Part shown: positions 17,841 through 26,684 of the stretch, piece after piece | Layout: the number at the start of each line of letters is the position of its first letter | How positions within the stretch are numbered: the stretch's first letter is position 1 | NCBI GenBank assembly: GCA_018222765.1 | Contig: JAAEZT010000004.1 | Location: forward strand, 124,001-188,000 | Direction: 5' to 3' | Length of the DNA: 64,000 nucleotides | DNA from: a bacterium | GTDB lineage: Bacteria > Verrucomicrobiota > Verrucomicrobiia > Verrucomicrobiales > Akkermansiaceae | Notes under the pieces: generated by a model | What the model saw: the letters and a program-made list of their open reading frames with translations, nothing else | What the model was told of the DNA's origin: nothing | Databases searched by the model: none | Position numbers and translations under genes: made by a program

Positions 17841-18581
17841 ATGAAGTTTATTATTTTTTTGTTAGTTTTCGTTCCTTCGCTGGGTGCGGAAACCTTAAAG
17901 GTTGTTTCTTACAATATTCGTCATGGTCAAGGGATGGATGGGAAGATCGATCTGGATAGGTTGGCCAGGATTATCGGGAAAGAGAATCCAGATCTGGTGG
18001 CTTTGCAGGAAGTCGATAAAAGCTGCAAGCGGAGTGGGAATGTCGATCAAGCGGCGGAGTTGGGGAGGCTTCTTAAAATGGAGCATGCTTTCGGAAAGTT
18101 CATGGCCTACCAGGGTGGTGAATATGGCATGGCTGTGCTTTCCCGTTTTCCCATTACGGAAGTTATAAGGCATCAACTTCCGGAGGGTGCCGAGCCTCGC
18201 TGCGCTCTGGAAGTTAAGGTGACTCCCAAGGGGTGGAGTGAGCCGTTGTCTTTCATTGGGATTCATCTGGATTGGACCAAGGGGAATTTTCGGCCGAAGC
18301 AGGTCGCGAAATTGGTGGATCTCAAAGGGGCTGTGATATTGGCTGGTGATTTCAATGCTGAACGAGGTAGTGCAACTCTTAAAATTCTTGGAGATGCAGC
18401 CTGGAAGAACCTACGGAAAATCTCCACCAATACTTTTCCTGCCAACAAGCCGACTCACGAGATTGATTTTTTCATTGTGAGAGGGCTTCCGGAGTTTACC
18501 CACACTGAGCGGGTGATTGAAGAGAAGGTGGCATCGGATCATCGCCCGATCACAGCGGAGATTACTTTTTTAAACAAATAA
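17841..18581 (+). CDS. Secreted endonuclease/exonuclease/phosphatase family protein
   Basis: 246 residues with a good Shine-Dalgarno site (GGAGGGATGCA before the ATG) and a signal peptide (FIIFLLVFVPSLGAE). The EEP fold is clear: VVSYNIRHG, the metal Glu in LVALQEVDK, GIHLDWT, the Asp-Asn pair in LAGDFNAE and the SDHRPI end with catalytic Asp-His. Members cleave nucleic acids, sphingomyelin or phosphoinositides; the short length and export suggest a phosphodiesterase acting outside the cytoplasm. The substrate is not known. Confidence 0.9.
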   Translation: MKFIIFLLVFVPSLGAETLKVVSYNIRHGQGMDGKIDLDRLARIIGKENPDLVALQEVDKSCKRSGNVDQAAELGRLLKMEHAFGKFMAYQGGEYGMAVLSRFPITEVIRHQLPEGAEPRCALEVKVTPKGWSEPLSFIGIHLDWTKGNFRPKQVAKLVDLKGAVILAGDFNAERGSATLKILGDAAWKNLRKISTNTFPANKPTHEIDFFIVRGLPEFTHTERVIEEKVASDHRPITAEITFLNK

Positions 18582-18942
18582 GATTGGGATGTTCCGGTTT
18601 CGGAATCGGAGAGAAAAATTGTTAGGCTATGATTTTGCAGAAAAGATTTTTGGGATTATGTGCTGCCTCGGGTGGGTTGTCAGAATGCCCAGTCGATTAC
18701 CACGCCGAAACCGACACCTCAAATGGCTGAGGTGAGCGGGAGGTCGCATGCCACTCTGAAAAAGAGCCCCAAGGTCTGCCAAGAGAAGCGCTCGCAGTGC
18801 CATGGCCAACGGTTGTCCTTCACCTCGGGTCTTCCTCAATGGCATCCCATGGCCAAACCGATGGCGACGAAAGCGTAGTTGAGCTCCGAAGATGAAAAGT
18901 TTCTACAGGTCTATCTGGATGAGTTTTCGGACCGTTAAAGGA
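18582..18942. other. Intergenic stretch, possible remnant of a membrane-protein gene on the minus strand
   Basis: No intact gene. On the minus strand one frame (about 18885-18660) reads like a Trp-rich membrane protein (LNYAFVAIGLAMGCH, later GVGFGVVIDWAF) but is broken by three in-frame TGA codons. A different minus frame is open for about 87 codons but is Arg-rich and looks like a shadow. I treat the stretch as a possible decayed gene only. Confidence 0.3.
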
Positions 18943-20073
18943 TCACTGCTCAAGAGAGGAAATCTTTTGAGCGAGTCCTTGGATTTGCTCTTCGGAGTGA
19001 GAAGCGCTCAGGGTGATGCGGAGGCGTGCGGTGTTTCTGGGGACGGTGGGGAAGCGAATGGCGGGGACTAAAAGTCCGTCGTCGAGAAGGGATTGGGAGG
19101 CGGCGAGAGCCCCCTCGTTTTCTCCGATGATGATGGGGATAATCGGGGAGGGAGAGGCGGTTTGCCTGGTGAGGGAGGTCAGCAGGGCGATGTTGTGGTT
19201 TAGTTTTTCACGAAGTTGGCAACCCTCGGGGGTGTTAAGAAATTGCAGGGCGGCCAGCGAGGCGGCGACTTGCGAAGGGGGTGGAGCGGTAGAGTAAATA
19301 AATGCGCGGGCTTTATTGATGAGGAGATCGATCCAATCTTGTGAAGCTGCGATGTATCCTCCGGCAGAGCCCAGGGCCTTGCCCAGAGTGCCCATTTGGA
19401 AATCGACCTGGTCTTGAAGGGCGAGATGTTCGGTAAGGCCCTGCCCATTGGGTCCGAGGACGCCGACGGCGTGGGCTTCGTCGAGGAGAAGGAGGGCCTC
19501 ATGTTTGGTTTTGAGGGCAACGATTTCAGAGAGAGGGGCGAGGTCGCCGTCCATGGAGAAGACGGATTCGGTGACGACGAGAACACGGCCTTGCGCAGTC
19601 TTTAATAATCGTTCGAGTTTGTTGAGATCATTGTGTGGGAAGACACGGAGGGTGGCTCCGGAGAGTCGGGCTCCATCGATGAGACAGGCGTGGGCGAGTT
19701 TGTCGAGAATGATAGTGTCGCCTTTTCCAACGACGGCGGGGATAGTGCCGAGGGCGGTGGCGTAGCCGTTGGCGAAAGTGAGGGCTGCTTCGGTTTTTTT
19801 TGCGGTGGCGAGAGTGGCCTCTAGTTCGTGGTGGATGTCGAGCGATCCACAGACGAGCCGAGAGGCTGTGGAGCCGGTGCCGTATTTTGTGATTGCCTCG
19901 TGGGCGGCTGCGGCGAGAGCGGAGTGTGAGGATAGACCGAGGTAGTCGTTGGAGGAGAAATTGATCAGATCTTGTCCATCGATGGTGACGAACGGAGGGT
20001 TGGGGGAAGAGATTTCGCGAAGGGAGCGAAGAAGGCCGTTTTCGCGGAGGGAGGTGAGTTCGTTATCGGGCAT
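18943..20073 (-). CDS. 8-amino-7-oxononanoate synthase-like aminotransferase (BioF family)
   Basis: 376 residues of the PLP-dependent alpha-oxoamine synthase family, which condenses an amino acid with an acyl-CoA. BioF uses alanine and pimeloyl-CoA in biotin synthesis. Seen: INFSSNDYLGLSSH, FANGYATALGTIPAVV, the Asp of LLLDEAHAVGVLGPNG and the PLP lysine in MGTLGKALGSAGGYIA. Length and motifs fit BioF, but no other biotin gene is adjacent, so a related acyl-amino-ketone synthase is possible. Confidence 0.85.
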   Translation of the reverse strand: MPDNELTSLRENGLLRSLREISSPNPPFVTIDGQDLINFSSNDYLGLSSHSALAAAAHEAITKYGTGSTASRLVCGSLDIHHELEATLATAKKTEAALTFANGYATALGTIPAVVGKGDTIILDKLAHACLIDGARLSGATLRVFPHNDLNKLERLLKTAQGRVLVVTESVFSMDGDLAPLSEIVALKTKHEALLLLDEAHAVGVLGPNGQGLTEHLALQDQVDFQMGTLGKALGSAGGYIAASQDWIDLLINKARAFIYSTAPPPSQVAASLAALQFLNTPEGCQLREKLNHNIALLTSLTRQTASPSPIIPIIIGENEGALAASQSLLDDGLLVPAIRFPTVPRNTARLRITLSASHSEEQIQGLAQKISSLEQ

Positions 20074-20416
20074 GGCGGGAGGAGAGCACTGAACATCTGA
20101 CTTCGAACTCTAAACGCTCGGTTGGGGAGTTTTTAGGAGATAGAGTTTGAGAATAGGAGATTATTTTAGGGTGAAGAGGTCATTGTTGGTGTTTTTTTTT
20201 TGGTTCACCCTTGTAGGGGCGGGAGAGGGGAAAAGGCGAGAAAGCCGAAATGGCGCAATTGTGGGCCGATTATGTGGTGGCTGTTTACTAGGAAAATTAA
20301 CTATCCACAAAAGCGTTTCATCCCAATGTTCCGATAACCCTGAAGGGGAACCCGCTCTCCGACAGTGATGTTCAGATTTGAGAGGGCGATTCAGCCTCTG
20401 GTGATCAACGAATAAA
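20074..20416. other. Intergenic stretch between the BioF-like and carboxypeptidase genes
   Basis: About 340 bases between two minus-strand genes. A 73-codon plus-strand frame starting with TTG has a hydrophobic start but no family resemblance and no Shine-Dalgarno site. I see no terminator, RNA gene or repeat. Confidence 0.45.
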
Positions 20417-21298
20417 TTACTCCAACGCCCAGCGGAGTAGTTTTTCGGAGTCGTTCCAGATTTCGGCGGAGGTGGAGCCCAGGACGACGGCGATGACGGA
20501 GCGTCCCTTGTGGGTGCCGGCGGAGATGAGGCAGCGTCCGGAGGCGTTGGTGGTGCCGGTTTTCATGCCGGTGCAGTAGGGGAGGCGCGTCAGGAGTTTG
20601 TTGGTGTTTCTGAGAACTTTGGTGCGGCCGTCCGAGTAGGTGAAGGTGTAGTTTTTGATTCGCATGCATTCGCGGAGGAAGGGATACCTCATGACATGGC
20701 GACCGAGGAGAGCGATGTCGAGGGCGGTGGAATATTGGCCGGGTTCGGTGAGTCCATGGGGGTTTTTGAAATGTGATTGACGCATGCCCACGGCCCGAGC
20801 CATTTCGTTCATGCGGTTGCAAAAGTTGGCTTCCGTTCCGGCAACGTCTCGAGCGAGGGCTTTTGCGATGTCGTTGCCGCTTCTGACAAGGAGAGCTTTG
20901 ACGAGGGTTTTTCGGGCGTAGGTTTCTCCGGCTTTTACATAGAGTTTGGACGGTTCGACTTGAGTGTCGGAGGTGGTCACGGTGACGGGATCGGAGAGGG
21001 GGCCGCTGCGCGAAACGACGAGGGCGGTGAGGAGCTTTTGAGTGCTTGCGACGGCTCGTTTCGTGCGCGCATTTTTTTGGTAAATGATTCGTCCGGAGGT
21101 GGCATCGAGGACGATGGCGCTTTCGGCCCGGACGATGGGTCCGTGGGTAGGCTTGGGATAGGCCTGCGGCGGCTCTGGAGTGACGATGAACGGACTTGGA
21201 TTGGGATAGGCATTTTGAATGCCGGGGGTGGGTTTGTTCGTTCCGCAGGAGACGAGAAAAAGGCAAATGAGAAGGGTGAAGATCTCCCGAACGTTCAT
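20417..21298 (-). CDS. D-alanyl-D-alanine carboxypeptidase (S11 family) lipoprotein
   Basis: 293 residues from the ATG at 21298, chosen because it gives a lipoprotein signal (IFTLLICLFLVSC, lipobox LVSC at 15-18). The S11 penicillin-binding catalytic set is complete: Ser85-x-x-Lys88 (STQK), SGN in LLVRSGNDIAKAL and KTG in GMKTGTTNASG. It would trim the terminal D-Ala from peptidoglycan stem peptides in the periplasm. A Pro-rich linker (22-52) separates the anchor from the enzyme. The usual C-terminal PBP5/6 domain is missing. Confidence 0.92.
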   Translation of the reverse strand: MNVREIFTLLICLFLVSCGTNKPTPGIQNAYPNPSPFIVTPEPPQAYPKPTHGPIVRAESAIVLDATSGRIIYQKNARTKRAVASTQKLLTALVVSRSGPLSDPVTVTTSDTQVEPSKLYVKAGETYARKTLVKALLVRSGNDIAKALARDVAGTEANFCNRMNEMARAVGMRQSHFKNPHGLTEPGQYSTALDIALLGRHVMRYPFLRECMRIKNYTFTYSDGRTKVLRNTNKLLTRLPYCTGMKTGTTNASGRCLISAGTHKGRSVIAVVLGSTSAEIWNDSEKLLRWALE

Positions 21299-21588
21299 GG
21301 AGCGAAGATTGCCCGAGAGGGATGGGCTGGCAAGGGATTTGCCGTGATGGATCGTCGTACAAGAGAACCGCGGTCGGGTCTCGTTGGGGGAGGCGCCGGC
21401 CGCGGTTATCACACACACGGAAATTCTATCACACTAGAGTTTCTGTGAACGAATACCGCTCAGGGCGGGGAGATCTTTCGAGAGCGAGATCTTTTTCGGA
21501 GGAAAGTGCTTCCGAAATTGCTTAATTCCATTGATTCGTAATGGATTCCCGCTTTTTCCCAGGGAAGAACATTTTTTGATGATAAGGA
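21299..21588. other. Intergenic stretch between the carboxypeptidase and CAP genes
   Basis: About 290 bases with no supported gene or structure. Frames running through it are extensions of the carboxypeptidase frame or lack coding character. Confidence 0.4.
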
Positions 21589-22653
21589 TCATTTTCGGCC
21601 GGTCATCATGGTCCAGTGCCTCCCGTGGGGGCCGATTCCAATGAGGTTGGGGCCTTTTGCAAACATGATGAAACGGTGTCCGTCGGACGCAAACCAAGCG
21701 TTGTAGGCGGCAACCGGTGATCCGGAGCCTACGAAGATGTTCTCGCCGGTCCAACGGTGCTGAAATTTAGCGAAGCGAGCACGGTCGCCGGGAGATTTTT
21801 TGTTTTTGACTGGAGAGGTGTGGGAGAAAAATCCGACGGTTGCCATGTCGACGGAATGACCGTTGGCAGCGGCGGAGAGCCGTTCCTCCATGGTGAAGAG
21901 TCCAAGTCCAAAGAGAGAGCGGAATTCGTTGAGATGTTTTGAAAAAGCTTTTTGGGAAGAGTTGGCCCATTGGGCTGCGGCATTGACAGAGTTGGTTGTG
22001 GTGAGATTGTTGACCTCCTTGCGGACTGTATCGACAATGGCTTTAGTTTTAAGATAGCTCTCTCCTTCGAAAGTATTGTTGAGGGCCTCGGCGAGGGATT
22101 GATCTGAGTCGACTTTTTCATCCGGAAGTTCTTCGCCTTCAAGGACGAGGAGTTCGCGTTTTACTTCGGCTAGAGCGAGGGCGATGGTATTGACGGACTT
22201 CTCATAGTTGGTGGAATCCCTTGCGGCAACTTTGCGGATTTCCTCGTTCTTATTTTTGAGCCCCTGCATCTCGTTGATGAGCATGCGCACTTTGTCGCCC
22301 TGTTTTTTGTAGTCGGTATGGATGAGTTTAAAAATTCGTTCGCGTTCGGTTTTGAGATCATCAGCAATGATTTCCAATTCACTAAAGGGATTGGAGCGGG
22401 AGTTGTCGACGAGTTGGCCGAGCTTTTTTTCGTGGAGACGCTGGGCTTTTTCGAGGGTTCTTTTGTAAGCGGGTTGGGCTTCTTTTCCGAAGAGGTAGAA
22501 GGTGCGGTAAGCGGCGGCACGGCGGGCAGGGTCATCATTCTGCATCCACTGTAAGGCCTTGCTGAGAGCCGCGGCGGGAACCGTGCGGGTTTCTTCCTGG
22601 GCACTGGAGAGAGCAGGGCCGAGGATGAGGATTGCGCGGGCTAGGATCTTCAT
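21589..22653 (-). CDS. Secreted CAP-domain protein with long helical N-terminal region
   Basis: 354 residues with a signal peptide (KILARAILILGPALSSAQ). Residues about 60-190 are charged and alpha-helical, rich in Lys/Glu and probably coiled coil. The C-terminal 120 residues are a CAP/SCP domain: LNEFRSLFGLGLFTMEERLSAAANGHSVDMA, GFFSHTSPV, then WTGENIFVGS, with the two His/Glu ligand positions present (NGHS, HTS, GEN). Bacterial CAP proteins are extracytoplasmic and of varied function. It is divergent from panD. Confidence 0.85.
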   Translation of the reverse strand: MKILARAILILGPALSSAQEETRTVPAAALSKALQWMQNDDPARRAAAYRTFYLFGKEAQPAYKRTLEKAQRLHEKKLGQLVDNSRSNPFSELEIIADDLKTERERIFKLIHTDYKKQGDKVRMLINEMQGLKNKNEEIRKVAARDSTNYEKSVNTIALALAEVKRELLVLEGEELPDEKVDSDQSLAEALNNTFEGESYLKTKAIVDTVRKEVNNLTTTNSVNAAAQWANSSQKAFSKHLNEFRSLFGLGLFTMEERLSAAANGHSVDMATVGFFSHTSPVKNKKSPGDRARFAKFQHRWTGENIFVGSGSPVAAYNAWFASDGHRFIMFAKGPNLIGIGPHGRHWTMMTGRK

Positions 22654-22747
22654 GGGTGTAGGAAAAGGGTAGGATGAGCGGTGATTTTTTCAACGATTGA
22701 GTTTTTCATCGCTTGACCAGTAGGGGATTCCCTTATTCTGTCCCGGC

Positions 22748-23095
22748 ATGAAGCGCATTCTTCTGAAGTCGAAATTGCACCGCGCAATCGTCAAGCAAGC
22801 TGATATTGATTATGAGGGCAGTATCGAAATCCCTCTGGATTTGATGGAAGCTGCGGATCTTTGGGAGGGAGAGCGTGTTCTCGTGACCTCGATGACCTCT
22901 GGCGGACGCTTGGAAACATACGTGCAAGCGGGCGAGCCGGGAACGGGAAACATTATTATCAACGGGGGTGCAGCGCATTTAATTAAGAAAGGTGAATGTG
23001 TTACGATCATGGCTTTCGCAATCTCGGACACCCGAATTTCGCCGCTGCGGCATGTTCTCAATGAGGACAATAAGATCATTAAATCAACAAATTAG
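22748..23095 (+). CDS. panD: Aspartate 1-decarboxylase
   Basis: 115 residues. PanD makes beta-alanine for pantothenate and CoA. It is a pyruvoyl enzyme that cleaves itself between Gly24 and Ser25, seen here as YEGS. Other family features are LLKSKLHRAIVKQADIDY at the start and GNIIINGGAAHLIKKGE. The C-terminus has a short extension past the usual core. panB and panC are not adjacent. Confidence 0.95.
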   Translation: MKRILLKSKLHRAIVKQADIDYEGSIEIPLDLMEAADLWEGERVLVTSMTSGGRLETYVQAGEPGTGNIIINGGAAHLIKKGECVTIMAFAISDTRISPLRHVLNEDNKIIKSTN

Positions 23096-23191
23096 GGGGG
23101 GATTGTTCCGTTTGAAACCTGAATTCGGAGATGAAATCAGGGAAAAGTCCGGCTTTACAAGTCGCGTTCCATCCATAAAGTCCCGCTTCCC

Positions 23192-23791
23192 ATGATTTTC
23201 GGCTGGCTCAATATTGCAATCAACTTGGTGGTAATCGCTCACGTAGTGGTTTCCCTTTTGCTCATTCTTGTTATTCTGATGCAACGTCCCAAGCAGGAGG
23301 GCCTTGGCGCGGCGTTTGGTTCCGGGATGACTGACGCAGCTTGGGGTGCCCGCACTACGGACGTTCTTCAAAAAGGAACCGTCTACCTCGGAACACTCTT
23401 CTTCGTATTTTCGCTCGTGCTCGCGATCCTTTTCGGGAAGCGCAATGCCATTGAGGGAAAGCGCGCTGATGAAGATGGTGCGTCTTCGGAGCCCGCCGAG
23501 CAAGTAGTTGTGCCCGCTGCACCCGAGGACGAGAAGCCCGTAGATCCCGCCGAGAAATTTAAGCGAGAGCTCGAGAGCGTGAAAAAGGACGATCTCAAAG
23601 AAGATGCGCCAACCGAGGGTGCGCCTGCTGAGGATGCGCCTGCTGAGGATGCGCCTGCCGAGGATGCACCTGCCGAGGATGCACCTGCCGAGGATGCACC
23701 TGCCGAGGATGCGCCTGCCGAGGATGCGCCTGCTGAGGGTGCGCCTGCCGAGGCTGCGCCAACTGAAGAGACTTCTCCGGCCGGAGAGTAA
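23192..23791 (+). CDS. secG: Preprotein translocase subunit SecG with acidic repeat tail
   Basis: 199 residues. SecG is a small membrane subunit of the SecYEG channel. The first 85 residues are typical: two membrane helices (about 7-30 and 66-85) around the loop QRPKQEGLGAAFGSG. The remaining 110 residues are a cytoplasmic or periplasmic tail rich in Pro, Ala, Glu and Asp; residues about 140-189 are ten PAEDA-type repeats. Ordinary SecG proteins have at most a short tail. A rhomboid protease gene begins 18 bases downstream. Confidence 0.93.
   Translation: MIFGWLNIAINLVVIAHVVVSLLLILVILMQRPKQEGLGAAFGSGMTDAAWGARTTDVLQKGTVYLGTLFFVFSLVLAILFGKRNAIEGKRADEDGASSEPAEQVVVPAAPEDEKPVDPAEKFKRELESVKKDDLKEDAPTEGAPAEDAPAEDAPAEDAPAEDAPAEDAPAEDAPAEDAPAEGAPAEAAPTEETSPAGE
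23609..23758 (+). repeat. Tandem 15-base repeat inside secG
   Basis: Ten 15-base units, starting at 23609 and then every 15 bases to 23744, encode the pentapeptide Pro-Ala(or Thr)-Glu-Asp(or Gly/Ala)-Ala. Units differ at only a few positions (for example cctgctgaggatgcg against cctgccgaggatgca). Units this alike indicate recent expansion and possible copy-number variation among strains. Confidence 0.93.
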
Positions 23792-23809
23792 TTTACCACT
23801 CTTTTGCTC

Positions 23810-24979
23810 ATGAGTGATCTCGCGTTGCCGGTTTGGGCTCGCGAGGAGGCTTTCCCGCTGAAGCCGGATGTTTCACCGTATGGCTGTCGCGACGAAAAAG
23901 GAATGTTGGTCAGCTTTGATGAGTTGGACGGACTGAAGAAGTATCTTTCCTCCGGTAAAGGAAAGCTGGCTTGGATCTGGGTGCCTGAATATCGTCGATT
24001 GATCGCGCCGGAAGAATACCCCTCCTTGGTTTCGACCCTGAAAAAGCGTCGCCGTTTGTTTTCGGAGTATGATCTTCAGGATGGAAAGCGCGGACTTCTC
24101 TTATTTGGCGCGATATTGATCTATGTGATTTACTCGGCCTATGCGCGGGGACGGTGGGCGGCGGTTGGAAGCACCCAGACCGTTGGGATTGCGGTAATGC
24201 TGTTTTTTTTCTTCGCGATTCGCCCATATTGGTTGGGTTTGCAAGGGATCAAGGAGCTTCGGGCGACGAACAAGGAAAGTGTTGCGTCTGAGATTTCCGA
24301 GGCGCGATTTGAGCTCTGGCTGCAATCCCAGAAGTCTTGGATCACGATGGTGCTGATCGGGTCGATCGCGGCAGTGGGTCTGGTGCAATATCTCACTGGA
24401 GGAGGATTTGCCGCGGCGGGTTTAGTAAAGGCCCGATATGCCGACGGCGAGTGGTGGCGGGTTCATACGGCGGCTTTCATGCACGGGAACCCCTTGCACT
24501 TTCTGATGAATGCCAGTGCGTTGTGGTATTTGGGGAAACGATTGGAAACTTTGGGGCGGTGGCCGCATTTGGCGATGGTCTTTTGTGTTTCGGTATTAGG
24601 AGCAGGTTGGGCCACCACGGCATGGGTTTCGGAGGGAAGTAGTATCGGGGTGTCTGGAGCGGTATGTGGACTGCTGGGATTTTTACTCGTTTTCGAAACG
24701 TTGCACAAACCGTTGGTTCCGAAGTCTGCGAGGCAGCGCTTGTTGGGAATCTTGGTTTCCTTGGTGGTTATTGGGGCCCTGGGATTTCAATTCATTGACA
24801 ATGCCGCGCACTTTGGAGGCTTGGTTGCCGGAGCGGTTTATGCTCTCGTGGTTTTCCCAAAGTCTTCTTCGACCGGCCGCCCGATAATTCTCAAACGCGA
24901 TTTTGCGATGGGCGTGGGAGCACTTCTTTTAATTTGTCTTTCGGCATTGGCTGCGATTGCGGCTATGCTCCTTCAGTAG
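23810..24979 (+). CDS. Rhomboid family intramembrane serine protease
   Basis: 389 residues from the ATG at 23810. Residues 1-170 are a soluble region plus two membrane segments near 96-140. The rhomboid core follows: HGNPLHFLMN (225-234), the catalytic Ser282 in GVSGAVCG and the catalytic His334 in DNAAHFGG. It cleaves membrane proteins inside the bilayer; targets are unknown. The long N-terminal extension is unusual and not recognised. It sits between secG and an aminotransferase gene in one direction, so co-transcription is likely. Confidence 0.92.
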   Translation: MSDLALPVWAREEAFPLKPDVSPYGCRDEKGMLVSFDELDGLKKYLSSGKGKLAWIWVPEYRRLIAPEEYPSLVSTLKKRRRLFSEYDLQDGKRGLLLFGAILIYVIYSAYARGRWAAVGSTQTVGIAVMLFFFFAIRPYWLGLQGIKELRATNKESVASEISEARFELWLQSQKSWITMVLIGSIAAVGLVQYLTGGGFAAAGLVKARYADGEWWRVHTAAFMHGNPLHFLMNASALWYLGKRLETLGRWPHLAMVFCVSVLGAGWATTAWVSEGSSIGVSGAVCGLLGFLLVFETLHKPLVPKSARQRLLGILVSLVVIGALGFQFIDNAAHFGGLVAGAVYALVVFPKSSSTGRPIILKRDFAMGVGALLLICLSALAAIAAMLLQ

Positions 24980-24981
24980 CC

Positions 24982-26235
24982 ATGCTGCCTGATCTTTACA
25001 CAAGGATACCCGGACCACGCTCGTTGTTTCTGGCGGAGAAATTGCAGCAGTATGAAAGCCGGAACGTCACCTATGTGGATGGAGACTGGCCGGTTTTTTG
25101 GGAACGAGCTGAGGGAACAAATGTTTGGGATGCCGATGGTAATCGGTTTTTAGATCTGACCAGTGCTTTTGGCGTGGCAGGACTGGGTCATGGAAATTCC
25201 GAGGTCGTAGCGGCGATGCAGAAACAATCCCAGCAGCTCTTGCATGGGATGGGCGATGTGCATCCCACGGCCTTGAAGGGAGATCTTTGTGAGCAGCTAT
25301 CTGCGGTGACTTTTGAACGCTGGGGAGTGGGGAGGGCAAAGGCGGTGCTGTCGAGTTCAGGATTTGAAGCCGTGGAATCGGCGCTTAAGACAGCGCGGCT
25401 TGCGAGTGGAAAACGAAAGGTGATCGCTTTTTCCAACGCTTACCATGGATTGGGCTATGGGAGCCTTTTGGGCACGGACCTTGAGAAGTTTCACGGTCCC
25501 TTTGGAGATCAGTTGGCGAATGTCACGGTGCGCCTTCCATTCGGTGGAGATGAGATCGAGCAGATTAGCCCGGACGAAATTGGAGCGGTTCTGGTTGAGC
25601 CCATTCAGGGGCGTGGCGGGAAGGTCGTGCCCCCGCCGGAGTTTCTTCCGCGCTTGCGGAAGTGGTGCGATGAGCACGGAGCAGTGTTAATCTTCGATGA
25701 GATCTATACCGGTTTTTTTCGGACCGGAAAAATGTTCGGCTGTGAGTGGGATGGGGTGGTTCCTGATCTAATCTGCCTTGGGAAGGCTCTTAGCGGAGGG
25801 TTTCCGATATCGGCCTGCGTTGGGAAAGAATCGGTGATGGATGCCTGGCCGGAGTCGACGGGAGAGGCTTTACACACGAGCACCTTTTTGGGGAATCCAG
25901 TTGGTTGTGCGATGGCGCTGGCTTCGCTCGAAATTCTGGAGAGGGCTGAGACCGGGGATATGGTCAACAATGCAGGGTGTTATTTGGAGAGAGCCCTTAA
26001 AAATATGGAGGCTCCGGGAATCATTGATGTCAGGGGTAGGGGGATGATGTGGGGTGTCGAGTTGGATCGTAATGCAGGAGCCTTGCTGGGTGAGTTGCTG
26101 AAAGTTGGTCTGATTATGTTGGCGGATGGGAAGGAGGGGAGCGTCCTTGCCTTCACTCCACCATATTTGATATCGAAAGAAGAGACAGATTTTGCGATCG
26201 ACACGATTGCCGGTATTCTTGCTCACAGGCACTAG
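24982..26235 (+). CDS. Class III (PLP) aminotransferase
   Basis: 417 residues from the ATG at 24982, two bases after the rhomboid stop. The fold-type I class III pattern is complete: FLDLTSAFGVAGLGHGN, SSGFEAVESALKTAR, the Asp of VLIFDEIYTGFFRTGK and PLP Lys268 in LICLGKALSGGFPIS. The family includes acetylornithine, 4-aminobutyrate and diaminobutyrate aminotransferases; the exact substrate cannot be told from sequence. The neighbours (rhomboid, secG) give no pathway clue. Confidence 0.9.
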   Translation: MLPDLYTRIPGPRSLFLAEKLQQYESRNVTYVDGDWPVFWERAEGTNVWDADGNRFLDLTSAFGVAGLGHGNSEVVAAMQKQSQQLLHGMGDVHPTALKGDLCEQLSAVTFERWGVGRAKAVLSSSGFEAVESALKTARLASGKRKVIAFSNAYHGLGYGSLLGTDLEKFHGPFGDQLANVTVRLPFGGDEIEQISPDEIGAVLVEPIQGRGGKVVPPPEFLPRLRKWCDEHGAVLIFDEIYTGFFRTGKMFGCEWDGVVPDLICLGKALSGGFPISACVGKESVMDAWPESTGEALHTSTFLGNPVGCAMALASLEILERAETGDMVNNAGCYLERALKNMEAPGIIDVRGRGMMWGVELDRNAGALLGELLKVGLIMLADGKEGSVLAFTPPYLISKEETDFAIDTIAGILAHRH

Positions 26236-26684
26236 CGTAAGGCTTTCTGGGAGATGGAATAAACTAGGATATCCAGTCCTATGTCAGCGCTTCTTTCGTT
26301 GCGTCCCCAAATGTCGTTCTTGTCCATATTGGCCAGGGTTTTCCAATTTCGAGGTTTTTTTGCGGAGGCAGATGAAATCGTAACCTTTCCTTGGCCTTAA
26401 GTTAGAAAATTGCACCGTCATCAAAGACGCCCTCGATTCCCGGAGCGGTGATTTCGAGAACCGGAGTAAATTTCATTCCGAAGGTAAGCGGTGAAGCGCT
26501 TGTCCTCTGTCGGGACAAAGTGCCTCCGCCCACCAAGGTTTGAGCGGAGTTTTCCGAAGTCCAGTCGACCGTAGCCAGTGGGCATGTTTCCTTTGAGGAG
26601 TTCCGGGCCGTCGTATGGCTTGGGAAACATCCAAGTATGGTAGAAATCGATATCCAGTTTTTTGGGGTCGACCGGACCGAACGC
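26236..26684. other. Gap between convergent aminotransferase and dxs genes; possible gene remnant
   Basis: About 450 bases. No terminator or RNA gene is clear. Most of the minus-strand half (26421-26684) is one open frame described separately. Confidence 0.4.
26421..26684 (-). pseudogene. Open frame continuing after the dxs stop, probable remnant
   Basis: The frame of dxs stays open for about 87 codons after its TAG stop, ending in TGA at 26421. It includes IDFYHTWMFPKPYDGPELL and NMPTGYGRLDFGKLRSN, which has ordinary coding character. Near 26465 a +1/-1 shift would lead into MKFTPVLEITAPGIEGVFDD, ending at 26402. The only ATG (26630) would give 69 residues. I do not recognise the protein; it may be the frameshifted remnant of a deleted gene. 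Confidence 0.25.

Noticed and set aside
20147-20368. 73-codon plus-strand frame with a hydrophobic start
   Set aside because: TTG start, no ribosome site, no recognisable family and no matching neighbour; not listed as a gene.
23383-23811. 142-codon minus-strand frame of Ser/Ala/Gly repeats
   Set aside because: It is the antisense of the secG repeat; repeat DNA keeps several frames open without coding.
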